Below are positions 16,509 to 24,886 of a stretch of 64,000 nucleotides of DNA, piece by piece. The position numbers were made by a program, and so were the translations under genes. The stretch's first letter is position 1. Each line of letters starts with the position of its first letter. Under the pieces are notes generated by a model that did no database searches, was not told the DNA's origin, and saw only the letters and a list, made by a program, of their open reading frames with translations. Source of the stretch: Cedecea neteri (lineage in GTDB: Bacteria; Pseudomonadota; Gammaproteobacteria; Enterobacterales; Enterobacteriaceae); assembly GCF_000758305.1 (NCBI RefSeq), contig NZ_CP009458.1:3472001-3536000 (forward strand). The letters are read 5' to 3'.

Positions 16509-16865
16509 TTATTGGCACCCTTCAGGGCAGGCCCAGCGGCGTGTGTTTCCACTAGGTTGGTCAGGATGCATTTTATTCTCAGGTGGGGTGAAGTCGTGGT
16601 AGTTCTGGCACTCCTTCTCATAGGCCGTTTTGGGAGAGCTAGCATATGAATATTTGAAATGTGTGCATTTGGGGCGTTTCCCAATATGTGATTTTAGGCG
16701 ATCGCATACGTCAGTATCTGAGCGGCCTACATAGCGAACTCTAAAATTTTTATTGTCCATGTAGCCCAGGGCATAGTTACCTGGGGAGGTTTCGGTGATT
16801 TGTTCGTCAATTCCTTCGGGTGTGAAAGAATAGGGGCCTTTCATGTCCAGAGTTTTATTAGTCAT
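16509..16865 (-). CDS. GIY-YIG-like small protein
   Basis: 118 residues, no signal peptide. The order of motifs resembles a GIY-YIG nuclease core: GNYALGY (about residue 28), VRYVGRSDTDVCDRLKSHI (about 43-62), HFKYSYASS, and a glutamate in AYEKECQNYHDF (about 80-91) that would match the catalytic Glu. The C-terminal tail has HPDQPSGNTRRWACPEGCQ, with two cysteines close together as in a small metal or structural site. Function is unknown; a single-domain structure-specific nuclease is one possibility. Paired with the KTSC gene downstream. Confidence 0.55.
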   Translation of the reverse strand: MTNKTLDMKGPYSFTPEGIDEQITETSPGNYALGYMDNKNFRVRYVGRSDTDVCDRLKSHIGKRPKCTHFKYSYASSPKTAYEKECQNYHDFTPPENKMHPDQPSGNTRRWACPEGCQ

Positions 16866-17231
16866 TTTTTGAAATCCATACTAGACGCCAGAATTAGCGC
16901 ATTCATTAATTTGCCACTACAAAATGTTTACTCAACTTATTAGTGACTATTTGATGATATTTATCATCATAACTGTCGTTATTTACAAGAATGTTTAATT
17001 ACATTTTCGTGGAAATTTTCGTGCCGGCATTTAAATATTCACCAAAACTATGAGTGTTTATTGAAATTAATGTTTATTTGTATATGTTTCTCGCCGTTAT
17101 TAAATATATGAGGAAGTTATGGAATGCCAGAGGTAAATGAATACTGTCATTTTGACAAAGTAACCGCCCCATCTGAGAACCAATCCGAAACTCGCCGGTC
17201 TATATCGCGAATGCTCTTTCAGGGGAACAAG
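16866..17231. other. 366-bp AT-rich intergenic region before the chitosanase gene
   Basis: Strongly AT-rich, with many TTTATT and ATTAAA tracts, typical of DNA silenced by H-NS. No credible ORF, although an in-frame extension of the chitosanase ORF runs back to 17124. It must contain divergent promoters for the GIY-YIG-like gene and the chitosanase gene. I see no clear operator. Confidence 0.4.
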
Positions 17232-18014
17232 ATGCTGTCACCAAAATCTGGCGTATTTTTACTGATTGGATTCTGCCTGGCGTCTCAGGCTTTTGCCGTG
17301 GATCTGCTTTCTCCCGCCAAAAGAGAGATCGCCATGCAGTTGGTGTCCAGCGCGGAAAACTCCTCCCTGGACTGGCGAAAACAGTATGCCTATATAGAAG
17401 ATATCGACGACGATCGAGGCTACACCGCCGGGCTTATCGGCTTTACCTCCGCCAATGGCGATATGCTTGACGTTGTGGAGCGCTACACTTCAAGGCGGGC
17501 GGCTAATCCGCTTGCTAGGTATCTGCCTGCCTTGAAAACGCTCGCGGAAGAAGAAAGCAGCGCCCATACCGAACTTGATCCTGATTTTGTCCGCGCCTGG
17601 AAAAGTGCCGCCAACGATCCTGCCTTTAGAGCCGCGCAGGATGATATCCTGACGGAGCAGTATCTTGAGCCTGCCGTCAAACAAGCGAAAGAAGACGGGC
17701 TGAGCACGCTCGGGCAGTTTATCTATTATGATGCGCTGGTCATGCATGGGCCGGGTTACCAGCGTGAGGCGTTTGGGGGCATACGGGCGGCGGCAAAAAA
17801 AGTCGCTGAAACGCCCGTGCAGGGCGGCAGCGAGCAGGCCTGGCTGAACGCGTTTTTAGATGCCCGGGTGACGATTATGCGGGAGGAAAAAGCCCATGAA
17901 GATACGTCGCGAGTTGAGCTTGAACAGCGTCGTTTTCTTAGGGAAGGGAATTACAGCCTGTCGCCCCCGCTGCGCTGGCGAACCAATGATGAAGACTTTG
18001 CGATTGGCCACTAA
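17232..18014 (+). CDS. Secreted chitosanase, glycoside hydrolase family 46
   Basis: 260 residues from the ATG at 17232, which has a ribosome binding site (AGGGG) and is followed at once by a signal peptide (SGVFLLIGFCLASQAFA). The mature N-terminus LLSPAKREIAMQLVSSAENSSLDWRKQY and IEDIDDDRGYTAGLIGFTS match GH46 chitosanases. The glutamate in SSAENSS and the aspartate in DDDRGYT correspond to the catalytic acid and base. The family hydrolyses chitosan (beta-1,4-glucosamine) by inversion. It sits alone in an AT-rich patch, with no transporter for chitosan oligomers beside it. An upstream in-frame extension to 17124 is less likely to be translated. Confidence 0.92.
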   Translation: MLSPKSGVFLLIGFCLASQAFAVDLLSPAKREIAMQLVSSAENSSLDWRKQYAYIEDIDDDRGYTAGLIGFTSANGDMLDVVERYTSRRAANPLARYLPALKTLAEEESSAHTELDPDFVRAWKSAANDPAFRAAQDDILTEQYLEPAVKQAKEDGLSTLGQFIYYDALVMHGPGYQREAFGGIRAAAKKVAETPVQGGSEQAWLNAFLDARVTIMREEKAHEDTSRVELEQRRFLREGNYSLSPPLRWRTNDEDFAIGH

Positions 18015-18169
18015 CGGGAACAACATTGATTCACATTAAGAGGCTTAGTATCGAAATATTTAATCTGTAATTTTTAAAAATGGTGTGTACAAGCAATGCC
18101 TGTATCTTCAGAAGTGCCAGATACTCACCTTCTCGCTTACTGATAAAGTATGTGGCATTTCTGTAGTTT

Positions 18170-18643
18170 TTATCTCAATGCACGACGAGTGGGAAGAATG
18201 ATATGCTCAGAAGTAAAATATAATACTTTGTGAACGCCATCGATCATAACGTTTTTTCGTTTAGGTTGGAAACATTTCATTTTATTTTCGTACCCCCCAA
18301 AAGTACCTGCTGGCGAGTAACGCGTAGTATACGCTCTCACTGGCTTTTCGAGGTGTGAAGCTAATACATTTGCAACTGAAAATATCCCGCCGAAGCCACC
18401 TGCGCAACAATATAATCGGATTTCATTAATCATCATCCAGTCAATATCATGTTGAATTGCACTTTTCTCTATTGCATTTTTAATCTTATTGGCAAGCGTT
18501 AAGCCTGACATATGATTAGCATTGAATATCATGCCATGCATAGTAATTTCCAGTGCTCTATCCATCCTATTGTAAGTAAGATTTCCATCAGCTCCTAAGA
18601 AAGATGCGTCAATAATAACATCAGCAGTTAAATGCTTTTTCAT
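18170..18643 (-). CDS. Unrecognised protein, possible caspase-like fold toxin domain
   Basis: 157 residues, no signal peptide or membrane segment. I do not recognise a family. The segment INEIRLYCCAGGFGGIFSVANVLASHLEKPVRAYT resembles the pattern hydrophobic strand - C - xG - helix - LA..L..PV.A seen in caspase-like and related domains at the ends of secreted polymorphic toxins, and an upstream MHG might supply the histidine. This is a weak pattern match. The gene begins inside the end of the preceding ORF (23-nt overlap), which resembles the start of DUF2778 proteins. The region is AT-rich and probably acquired. Confidence 0.4.
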   Translation of the reverse strand: MKKHLTADVIIDASFLGADGNLTYNRMDRALEITMHGMIFNANHMSGLTLANKIKNAIEKSAIQHDIDWMMINEIRLYCCAGGFGGIFSVANVLASHLEKPVRAYTTRYSPAGTFGGYENKMKCFQPKRKNVMIDGVHKVLYFTSEHIILPTRRALR

Positions 18644-18827
18644 TTAAATTATCATCCTTTGTTGTTCCACTACTATAAAATAGTTTCTGATATGTCGGTG
18701 CTATTACGCGAGCACCCCGGTTGAGATAAGCTCCATTACCCGAAAAGGAAAGAAATGTACCCACGCCGGGAAAACTAAAGGAGGCGTGATTGGCATCGCT
18801 AATAACAAACTTTCCATGTAAAGCCAC
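18621..18827 (-). pseudogene. DUF2778-like N-terminal fragment
   Basis: 68 residues. The first ~40 (MALHGKFVISDAN, FPGVGTFLSFSGNGAYLNRG) match the beginning of DUF2778 proteins, some of which are type VI secretion L,D-transpeptidase-type effectors (Tlde1). The catalytic part, with its later His and Cys, is missing: after NRG the sequence turns into an unrelated tail and stops. The next ORF begins 23 nt before this stop, in another frame, across an ATGAAAAAG run. It may be a remnant, a short adaptor, or the front of a protein completed by frameshifting. A full Tlde1-like enzyme is not encoded here. Confidence 0.5.
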
Positions 18828-19035
18828 AGATAACCTATGTCCATATTTAGAGGATGGATAGAGTATGTGCTACTTATCAAAGTTTCTATTTTTTTGTTGT
18901 ATTAAATAAATAAAAAATGACTTGGCGCAATTTTGGTTTTATTGCAGGGGTTGGTTATTGAAGGGTGTTATGAATTGAGTGCGAAATATATGCTTAAATA
19001 ATAATTACTGGCATTATTTAAAATGAAACAATTAT

Positions 19036-19061
19036 GCCGCCACCGAAAGTAAAGTGGCGAC
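19036..19061 (-). terminator. Possible terminator of the lacI operon
   Basis: GCCGCCAC (19036-19043) and GTGGCGAC (19054-19061) can pair with one G-U, just after the phosphatase stop on the minus strand. The following tract is T-rich but interrupted. Confidence 0.5.
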
Positions 19062-19075
19062 TATTAAGGCCGAAA

Positions 19076-19846
19076 TTAATCAACTGTGCCTTCCAGCAGC
19101 GCCATTAACCTTTCCTGTACGCTGGTGCACCCAGCCAGCACCAGATTGCCTTTCAGCAGGCCACCATTGGCGAGAAACGCGTTACTGCTGCCGCCCGCCT
19201 CGGTGATCAGCAGCAGCCCGGCCAGTGCATCCCAGCTGTTCATATGCTCCTCATAGTAGGCATGAATCTGGCCCGCGGCAACGTGCGCCAGCATCAGCGC
19301 GCCTGCGCCAAAACGGCGGTACTCCATACCGTCGTTCAGCACATCTTCTATGGTGCGCGCATAAAGAGGAACGGGCGCGCGACTAGAGCGCCCCAGGCCG
19401 ATGACCACGCTTTCCGGAGACGGATCGTGAAGTTTGAGTGGTTTGCCGTTCAGGAAGGCACCCGCGCCGTGCCGGGCAAAAAAGAACTCATCGCGGTCGG
19501 GGGCGAAGATAATCCCCAGCTCAATTACGTTCTGCCTGACGTAAGCGAGGGAGATGCACCAATAGTCCATGCCAAGAATAAAGTTGGTGGTGCCGTCTAC
19601 CGGGTCGAGCACCCAGACGCCGCGCTCGCCTTCCACCAGGCCGCTTTCTTCCCCCAGAAATCCATCCTGCGGGCAATGCGTCTGCAGCCAGTTTTTAATC
19701 TCTTGCTCAACCAGAATGTCCGCCTGGGAGACGAAGTCCTGGCGGCCTTTTTTCTCCACGCTTAAGCCTGCATCGCGCAGTGCCTGGGCGCGGACGCCCG
19801 CTTCGCGGATTAACGTACATAACGCTTGTTGCTGTTGTTCGGTCAT
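19076..19846 (-). CDS. Inositol monophosphatase family phosphatase
   Basis: 256 residues, cytoplasmic. The Mg-dependent phosphatase motifs are complete: GEESG (about residue 65), WVLDPVDGTTNF (about 77-88, the signature with metal-binding Asp residues) and WDALAGLLLITEAGG (about 205-219). The enzyme removes phosphate from inositol phosphates or similar sugar/polyol phosphates. It is the third gene of an operon with a metallo-beta-lactamase-fold hydrolase and a LacI regulator, divergent from an ABC importer. It is not SuhB itself by context. The most economical reading is that it completes hydrolysis of an imported phosphoester. Confidence 0.88.
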   Translation of the reverse strand: MTEQQQQALCTLIREAGVRAQALRDAGLSVEKKGRQDFVSQADILVEQEIKNWLQTHCPQDGFLGEESGLVEGERGVWVLDPVDGTTNFILGMDYWCISLAYVRQNVIELGIIFAPDRDEFFFARHGAGAFLNGKPLKLHDPSPESVVIGLGRSSRAPVPLYARTIEDVLNDGMEYRRFGAGALMLAHVAAGQIHAYYEEHMNSWDALAGLLLITEAGGSSNAFLANGGLLKGNLVLAGCTSVQERLMALLEGTVD

Positions 19847-19855
19847 GTTTTGCTC

Positions 19856-20875
19856 TTAAGTAAGGGAAATCGACGTATGTCGGTGAATCAGGTTGACCTT
19901 CACCCAACTGGTGCGTGAAGGCTGTGAAGGCATCCGGGCACGTTCCAGCAGATGAGCCAGCGCCAGCCGGGAGATTTCCGCCACGTCCTGGTTAAGGGTG
20001 GTGAGCCGGTAGCTGTACTGCGCCGTTTGCGGCGTGTTATCGAAGCCGATCAGCTGAAAATCCTGCGGAGCATGTTTGCCGCGCTGGCGCATCCCGTCGA
20101 GAAAACCACAGGCCAGCTGGGCGTTGGCGCAGAAAATACCCTCCGGGATCTGTTCCACAGCAGTTGCGGCCTGCCAGCCGCCTTCATAGCCTTCTTCCGC
20201 ACAAAGCAGTGAAGCAATATTTTGCTCAACGTTTACGCCAAGTTCGATCAGCGCCTGACGGAACGCCTCGCCGCGCATTCTGCCGGCCCAGGTAGAAGAG
20301 TGATTATTGAGCCAGCCAAAGTGTTTGCATCCACTCTTGACCAACTGTTCAGCGGCGAGCACCGCCCCGGCGGCGTTATCCGAGCAGACGTAATCCACGC
20401 CGGGAATGTCAGGCTGGCGGTTGATGCCGACCACCGGAATATGCTGCTGCACACACTCGTTCACCAGCGCTTCGGGCGGTTTGCCGGAAGTGACGATGAC
20501 GCCGGAGACGCGAAACTGCGTGAAGTGCCGCAGGGTTTCCGCCAGCTCCTGCTCGGAGCGGATCTCCGTCACCAGAGCCTGAAAGCCGTTGCGCTGAATT
20601 TCGCTGAGAAGACCGTCAAGTAAACTGCTGCGAAACGGATCGTTGATGCGAGACACGATGACGCCAATCAGATGGCTGCGTCGGCGGTTAAGCCCCTGTG
20701 CAAGAAAATTAACCTGATAGCCAAGCTCTTCGGCGACCTGCAGCACGCGTTCTCGCGTGGCAGGGGAAATACTGCCGTTATTGCTTAGCGCACGAGAAAC
20801 CACAGCGCGCGAAACGCCCGCCCGGCGCGCGACATCTTCGGCAGTCACGCTTTGTTTATGTATCGACGAACTCAA
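19856..20875 (-). CDS. LacI-family transcriptional regulator
   Basis: 339 residues. The N-terminal HTH reads VTAEDVARRAGVSRAVVSRAL (residues ~9-29), followed by the hinge and a periplasmic-binding-like effector domain (LIGVIVSRINDPFRSSLLDG...). It overlaps the MBL-fold gene upstream by 4 nt and precedes the phosphatase by 9 nt. The obvious target is the 18-bp palindrome at 21746-21763, which has the central CpG usual for this family. The inducer is probably the imported phosphoester or a product of it. Confidence 0.93.
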   Translation of the reverse strand: MSSSIHKQSVTAEDVARRAGVSRAVVSRALSNNGSISPATRERVLQVAEELGYQVNFLAQGLNRRRSHLIGVIVSRINDPFRSSLLDGLLSEIQRNGFQALVTEIRSEQELAETLRHFTQFRVSGVIVTSGKPPEALVNECVQQHIPVVGINRQPDIPGVDYVCSDNAAGAVLAAEQLVKSGCKHFGWLNNHSSTWAGRMRGEAFRQALIELGVNVEQNIASLLCAEEGYEGGWQAATAVEQIPEGIFCANAQLACGFLDGMRQRGKHAPQDFQLIGFDNTPQTAQYSYRLTTLNQDVAEISRLALAHLLERARMPSQPSRTSWVKVNLIHRHTSISLT

Positions 20876-21642
20876 GGCAAATAATCCTCAGTGTAAAACC
20901 GCTGCTGATGGAAGTCGTACTGCAGCCCGTCATGGCTGACGAACAGCCCGGCGTGAGGGCGGCAGGCCAGCTTCAGCGCGGGCAAAATGGCATCGTTACA
21001 GTGGTACAACCCCAGAGACGGCAGCCCCAGCGAAGTAAACAGCTTCAGGCAGCCGGGGAAATCCCCGTGGGAGGCGTCCTCCGCCAGTTCAGACAGTGAG
21101 GCACACTCCTGAAATGCCAGGTCCACTCCGGCCATCAGTGCGATGGAGTCGTCGGTTGGCCGCCCGTCACCGCTATAGAACAAGGCATATTCCCTAATAT
21201 CCACGCGCAGCGCCAGATTCGGCATTTCATGGCGGGTTGGGGCGGTGCGAACCCGCCAGTGATGCCAGTGGAAATCCGATTCGCTGTCGCGCCATTCGAT
21301 GGGGAAGCAGAGCGAAGGTTCTGGCCAGTTGGCGAGCGATGCCAGCTGCATCAAAACCTCGCGCTGTGCCGGCTGGCTGTAGATCACCAGCGGCTTTTGG
21401 CGGCCAAAACTCTTCCAGTGATTCAGCAGCGCCGTTAGCCCGGTGCAGTGGTCGGGATGCACGTGGGTGAAAAACAGCACGTCGATGTCGTTGATGCCAC
21501 CGCCTCGCTGCCACAGCGCGCGGGGCACGGTAGGGCCGCAGTCGATGAGCCATTGCCGGTTTTCGTCATCAACAATCCGCAGCGCGGAAGTATTTTGCCA
21601 GCGGGAGAAAGCGCTGCCGCAGCCAAGCACGTCGATTTTCAT
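20872..21642 (-). CDS. Metallo-beta-lactamase-fold hydrolase (RNase Z/PhnP-like)
   Basis: 256 residues, no signal peptide. Metal-binding motifs are present in order: THVHPDH (about residue 58), a later His in TRHEM, GDGRPTDDS with the bridging Asp, and a His in LYHCND. The N-terminus MKIDVLGCGSAF is typical of the RNase Z/PhnP branch, many members of which are phosphodiesterases. It is first in an operon with lacI and the phosphatase, facing an ABC importer. Phosphodiester (perhaps cyclic phosphate) hydrolysis is inferred from branch and context, not shown. Confidence 0.85.
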   Translation of the reverse strand: MKIDVLGCGSAFSRWQNTSALRIVDDENRQWLIDCGPTVPRALWQRGGGINDIDVLFFTHVHPDHCTGLTALLNHWKSFGRQKPLVIYSQPAQREVLMQLASLANWPEPSLCFPIEWRDSESDFHWHHWRVRTAPTRHEMPNLALRVDIREYALFYSGDGRPTDDSIALMAGVDLAFQECASLSELAEDASHGDFPGCLKLFTSLGLPSLGLYHCNDAILPALKLACRPHAGLFVSHDGLQYDFHQQRFYTEDYLP

Positions 21643-21745
21643 TGCCCCTCGCTAAAAATTTATCGCGGTTAATTAAAGTGTCACAAAGACACGCCACAGT
21701 AGGCTCACATCATCTCTGAGCGGCGTTTCATTTTTTTTACAGCAA

Positions 21746-21763
21746 AATGAACACGTGTTCATT
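21746..21763. promoter_or_regulatory. Perfect 18-bp palindrome, probable LacI-family operator
   Basis: AATGAACACGTGTTCATT is a perfect palindrome centred on CpG, 41 bp before the ABC ATPase start and 104 bp before the MBL-fold gene start. One site can therefore control both arms of the divergent cluster. Confidence 0.8.
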
Positions 21764-21803
21764 CAGAGCAAAAAAGACTTAATCAAACCTGTCGGATACC
21801 GTT

Positions 21804-22829
21804 ATGAGCTACCTGGAAATGGCGCACCTGCAAATTAGTTACGGCGAAAAGGTGGTGCTGAAAGAAATTAATCTTGCCGTGAAGAAAGGCGAGATGATTG
21901 CATTGCTTGGCCCGTCCGGCTGCGGGAAAACAACGTTATTAAACGCTTTGTGTGGGTTTATTCCGGTTAAGCAGGGCCGCATTGTTGTGGCCGGAAATAA
22001 CATCACCCAAAGCCCGCCGGAAAAGCGAAATATCACCATGGTATTTCAAAGCTATGCGCTATGGCCGCATTTAACGGTGGAGCAAAATATTGGTTATGGC
22101 CTGAAGCTCCGCAAGTGGCGGCGGGATGCTATTCAGACCAGAGTGCTTGAGCTGTTGCAGATGGTGAACCTGACAGGGCTTGCCGGGGCGAAAATCACCG
22201 AGCTTTCCGGCGGGCAGCGGCAGCGCGTGGCCCTGGCGCGCGCGCTGGCCATAGAGCCAGATGTGCTGGTGCTGGATGAGCCGCTGTCGAACCTGGATGC
22301 CAAAGTCCGGCTGAACGTACGCCATGAAATCAAGCAGCTACAGAAAAAACTGGGCTTTACCTCGGTAATAGTCACCCACGATCAGCAGGAAGCGCTGGTG
22401 ATGGCCGACCGCATCGTAGTGCTGAATAATGGGCAAATCGAGCAAACCGGCACCCCGGAAGAAATTTACCAAAAGCCCGCCACGCCGTTTGTGGCTGATT
22501 TTATGGGAGCCGATAACCGTATTACGGCGGAAGAAATAAATGCGCTGGGCCTGGCCACGCTAAATAATAGCGGCGAACAGGAAGTCTATTTCAGAAGCTC
22601 GGATGCTGCGCTTTCACCATTAAATAAATCATTTTCGGAGAGTGGATTAACGCTTGAAGGGGTGATTGAGCAAAATGCTTTTATTGGCCACAACTACCGC
22701 TATGCCATTCGCTGCCGGCAGCGTCTTTTCCATGCCGACTCCGAGGATAATTTGCCGCTGAATACAAAAGTCAGGCTGCATGTGCCTGAGTCAGCCCTGC
22801 ATATTTTTAGTTCGTCCCACACAGCTTGA
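21804..22829 (+). CDS. ABC transporter ATP-binding protein (PotA/FbpC-type)
   Basis: 341 residues. Walker A GPSGCGKTT (about residue 37), signature LSGGQRQRVALARALA and Walker B DVLVLDEPLSNLDA are intact. The C-terminal ~100 residues form the regulatory TOBE-like part usual for importers of the polyamine/iron/sugar type. First gene of a four-gene operon (ATPase, binding protein, two permeases), divergent from the MBL-lacI-phosphatase operon and separated from it by the 18-bp palindrome. Confidence 0.92.
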   Translation: MSYLEMAHLQISYGEKVVLKEINLAVKKGEMIALLGPSGCGKTTLLNALCGFIPVKQGRIVVAGNNITQSPPEKRNITMVFQSYALWPHLTVEQNIGYGLKLRKWRRDAIQTRVLELLQMVNLTGLAGAKITELSGGQRQRVALARALAIEPDVLVLDEPLSNLDAKVRLNVRHEIKQLQKKLGFTSVIVTHDQQEALVMADRIVVLNNGQIEQTGTPEEIYQKPATPFVADFMGADNRITAEEINALGLATLNNSGEQEVYFRSSDAALSPLNKSFSESGLTLEGVIEQNAFIGHNYRYAIRCRQRLFHADSEDNLPLNTKVRLHVPESALHIFSSSHTA

Positions 22830-22856
22830 ACCAGTCTATTTCTCTGAGGGGTAATT

Positions 22857-23996
22857 ATGTTTACTAAAACCAGGCTTGCCGCCGTCACGGCGCTGTTTTT
22901 AAGTTATGGCGCACAGGCGGAAACCGTTTTAAACGTGGCCACCGCCGGTGACCAGAATATGGTGGATTACGTCAAAACCTGGCTGGGGCCAAAGTTTGAG
23001 GCCGCGCATCCGGGGGTGAAAGTGCGCGTCGTCGGCACCGGGCCGGGGGATGCAGGCTCGAATAAAATCATCGAAAAACTTAGCGCTCAGCAGCAGAGCG
23101 GGGCGAAAACCTGGGATATCGATGTGGCCGTGGTGCACCAGAAAGCGGGCGGCGAACTGGTGGAAAAAGGACTGCTGGAGAAGTACCGCCAGCAAATTAA
23201 AACGGGCGACATGGTCACCGCAGATAACGCGAAAAATGCGCTGGGGGTGAACGTCGACGGCTATGTGATGCCGATGTTCCTGAGCCAGACGGCCATCGCC
23301 TGGAACAGCGAAACCATGAAAGCGCCACCGGCCTCGTATGACGAGCTGGTTGAGTGGGCGGCGAAACACCCGCAGGCGTTTGGCTACAACGGCATTAAAA
23401 ACGGCATGTCCGGCGTCAGTTTTGTCGTCGGCTGGATCTACGCCTACGGCACCGACGCCCAGCGTTTGTCCGCCTTGCCTTACGATAAGAGCGTAGAAAA
23501 GAACTGGTCGCAGGCCTTCGAAAAACTGAAAGCGTTTAATAAGAACGTGACCTTTACGCCGGGCAACGCCGGGACGCTGGATATGTTGACCCGCGGGGAA
23601 ATCGCCATGGGACCGGTCTGGGTGGATATGTTCTACACCTGGAAAGATCAGGGCAAACTGCCGCCGTCCATCAAGCTCGCCTTGCTTTCACCGGGCATGC
23701 CGGGGCAGCCGATGTATTACGTCACCCCGGCCAAAGCGGCACAGCCTGAACTGGCGCGCGAGTTCATTGCGCTAGCCACCAGTCCGGAAGTGCAGGCCGA
23801 CGGGATTGTGAAGCAGTTCAACTGGTATCCGGGTATTGACGCGAAGTACGTTAAACCGAAGCTGGACGACGCGACCTGGAGCAAACTGTTTGCCGAGATT
23901 TCCCCGAAAGCGCTCGCCGATTACGGCAAAAGCTTCCCGATAACGCCTTACTTTGACGACATCAAAGAAGGGTACGAAAGCCAGGTGTCTAACTAA
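22857..23996 (+). CDS. ABC transporter periplasmic substrate-binding protein
   Basis: 379 residues with a signal peptide (TRLAAVTALFLSYGAQA). The mature part begins ETVLNVATAGDQNMVDYVKTW and resembles family 1 solute-binding proteins of the iron/spermidine/2-aminoethylphosphonate/hexose-phosphate group. I cannot assign the ligand. The context (phosphodiesterase-type hydrolase, monophosphatase, adjacent gpdQ operon) suggests a phosphorylated small molecule. It is separated from the first permease by 56 nt holding a strong stem-loop, which probably keeps its mRNA more abundant than that of the permeases. Confidence 0.88.
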   Translation: MFTKTRLAAVTALFLSYGAQAETVLNVATAGDQNMVDYVKTWLGPKFEAAHPGVKVRVVGTGPGDAGSNKIIEKLSAQQQSGAKTWDIDVAVVHQKAGGELVEKGLLEKYRQQIKTGDMVTADNAKNALGVNVDGYVMPMFLSQTAIAWNSETMKAPPASYDELVEWAAKHPQAFGYNGIKNGMSGVSFVVGWIYAYGTDAQRLSALPYDKSVEKNWSQAFEKLKAFNKNVTFTPGNAGTLDMLTRGEIAMGPVWVDMFYTWKDQGKLPPSIKLALLSPGMPGQPMYYVTPAKAAQPELAREFIALATSPEVQADGIVKQFNWYPGIDAKYVKPKLDDATWSKLFAEISPKALADYGKSFPITPYFDDIKEGYESQVSN

Positions 23997-24005
23997 TCCC
24001 GTCCC

Positions 24006-24029
24006 GGCGCCCGGTTCAGGTCGGGCGCC
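24006..24029 (+). promoter_or_regulatory. Intercistronic stem-loop after the binding-protein gene
   Basis: GGCGCCCG (24006-24013) and CGGGCGCC (24022-24029) form a perfect 8-bp G/C stem without a T-run. Such hairpins typically protect the upstream mRNA and lower downstream expression. Confidence 0.65.
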
Positions 24030-24052
24030 ACGCTCAAGTTCAAAGGTTTGCT

Positions 24053-24886
24053 ATGCGCGTTTCGCTAAACTATCTGCTGCTGGTGAGCCCCGCCGCGCTG
24101 ATGATTGTGGTGCTGTTTCTGTACCCGCTGGGCTTTTCTCTGGTGGCCGCCTTTACTTCTGATGCCGGGGCGCTGACGTTACAGCACTTCGCCAAAGTCC
24201 TGACGCTGTACTCCAACGATATCCTGTTCACGGTGTGTATCGTGCTGGTGTCGGTTGCGCTGTTGGCCACGTTGTCGATTACGATCTCGGCGGTGATTAC
24301 GCTTTCTTCCTGCCGCCTTGTTGTTCGGCTGCTGGGCATGCTTTACCGCCTGCCGCTGTTTATTCCGTTTATCGTTGCCGCACAGATGATGCGCACGTTT
24401 CTCGCCAAAAACGGCCTGATGAATAACCTGCTGGTTGCCAGCGATCTGGTGCAGCCGCTGGACACGATTTCCTGGCTTGGCTGGAAAGGGATCATCATTA
24501 CCTTTGTCTGGAAACAGCTGGCGTTTGCCACCCTGCTGATTTGTGGGGCGATGGCGGCGCTGGAGCCTTCGCAGGTTCTGGCTGCCAGAAACCTGGGGGC
24601 TTCGCGCGGTCGCATTCTGTTCGACATTATTTTGCCGCAGGTATTACCGGCTATTGGCGTTGCGATGGTGCTTTCCACGGTGACCATGATGTCCGTGTTG
24701 TCCGTGCCGCTGATGATTGGCACCGGAACACCAACGATGCTGACCGTGGACATGGCGTTCCGCGTTAACTCCTACAGCGATTATTCGGTGGCTAACGCGC
24801 TGGGGGTGATCTCGCTGCTGATTTGCGGGGCGCTGTCCTGGTTTTATCTGCGCCACAGCCTGCGCCAGAAAGGAGGGGAAGCATGA
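24053..24886 (+). CDS. ABC transporter permease (PotB/FbpB-like)
   Basis: 277 residues with six hydrophobic segments. The coupling loop EPSQVLAARNLGASRGRILFDIILPQVLPAI (about residues 185-215) is the EAA motif of importer permeases. Forms a heterodimer with the next gene's product, which it overlaps by 4 nt (ATGA). The gene is third in the operon. Confidence 0.9.
   Translation: MRVSLNYLLLVSPAALMIVVLFLYPLGFSLVAAFTSDAGALTLQHFAKVLTLYSNDILFTVCIVLVSVALLATLSITISAVITLSSCRLVVRLLGMLYRLPLFIPFIVAAQMMRTFLAKNGLMNNLLVASDLVQPLDTISWLGWKGIIITFVWKQLAFATLLICGAMAALEPSQVLAARNLGASRGRILFDIILPQVLPAIGVAMVLSTVTMMSVLSVPLMIGTGTPTMLTVDMAFRVNSYSDYSVANALGVISLLICGALSWFYLRHSLRQKGGEA

Noticed and set aside
18615..18650. A classic programmed -1 frameshift site joining the two overlapping ORFs
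   Set aside because: The A-run is only five A followed by G, not the A AAA AAG heptamer, and no obvious stimulatory structure was recognised; slippage is possible but not supported.
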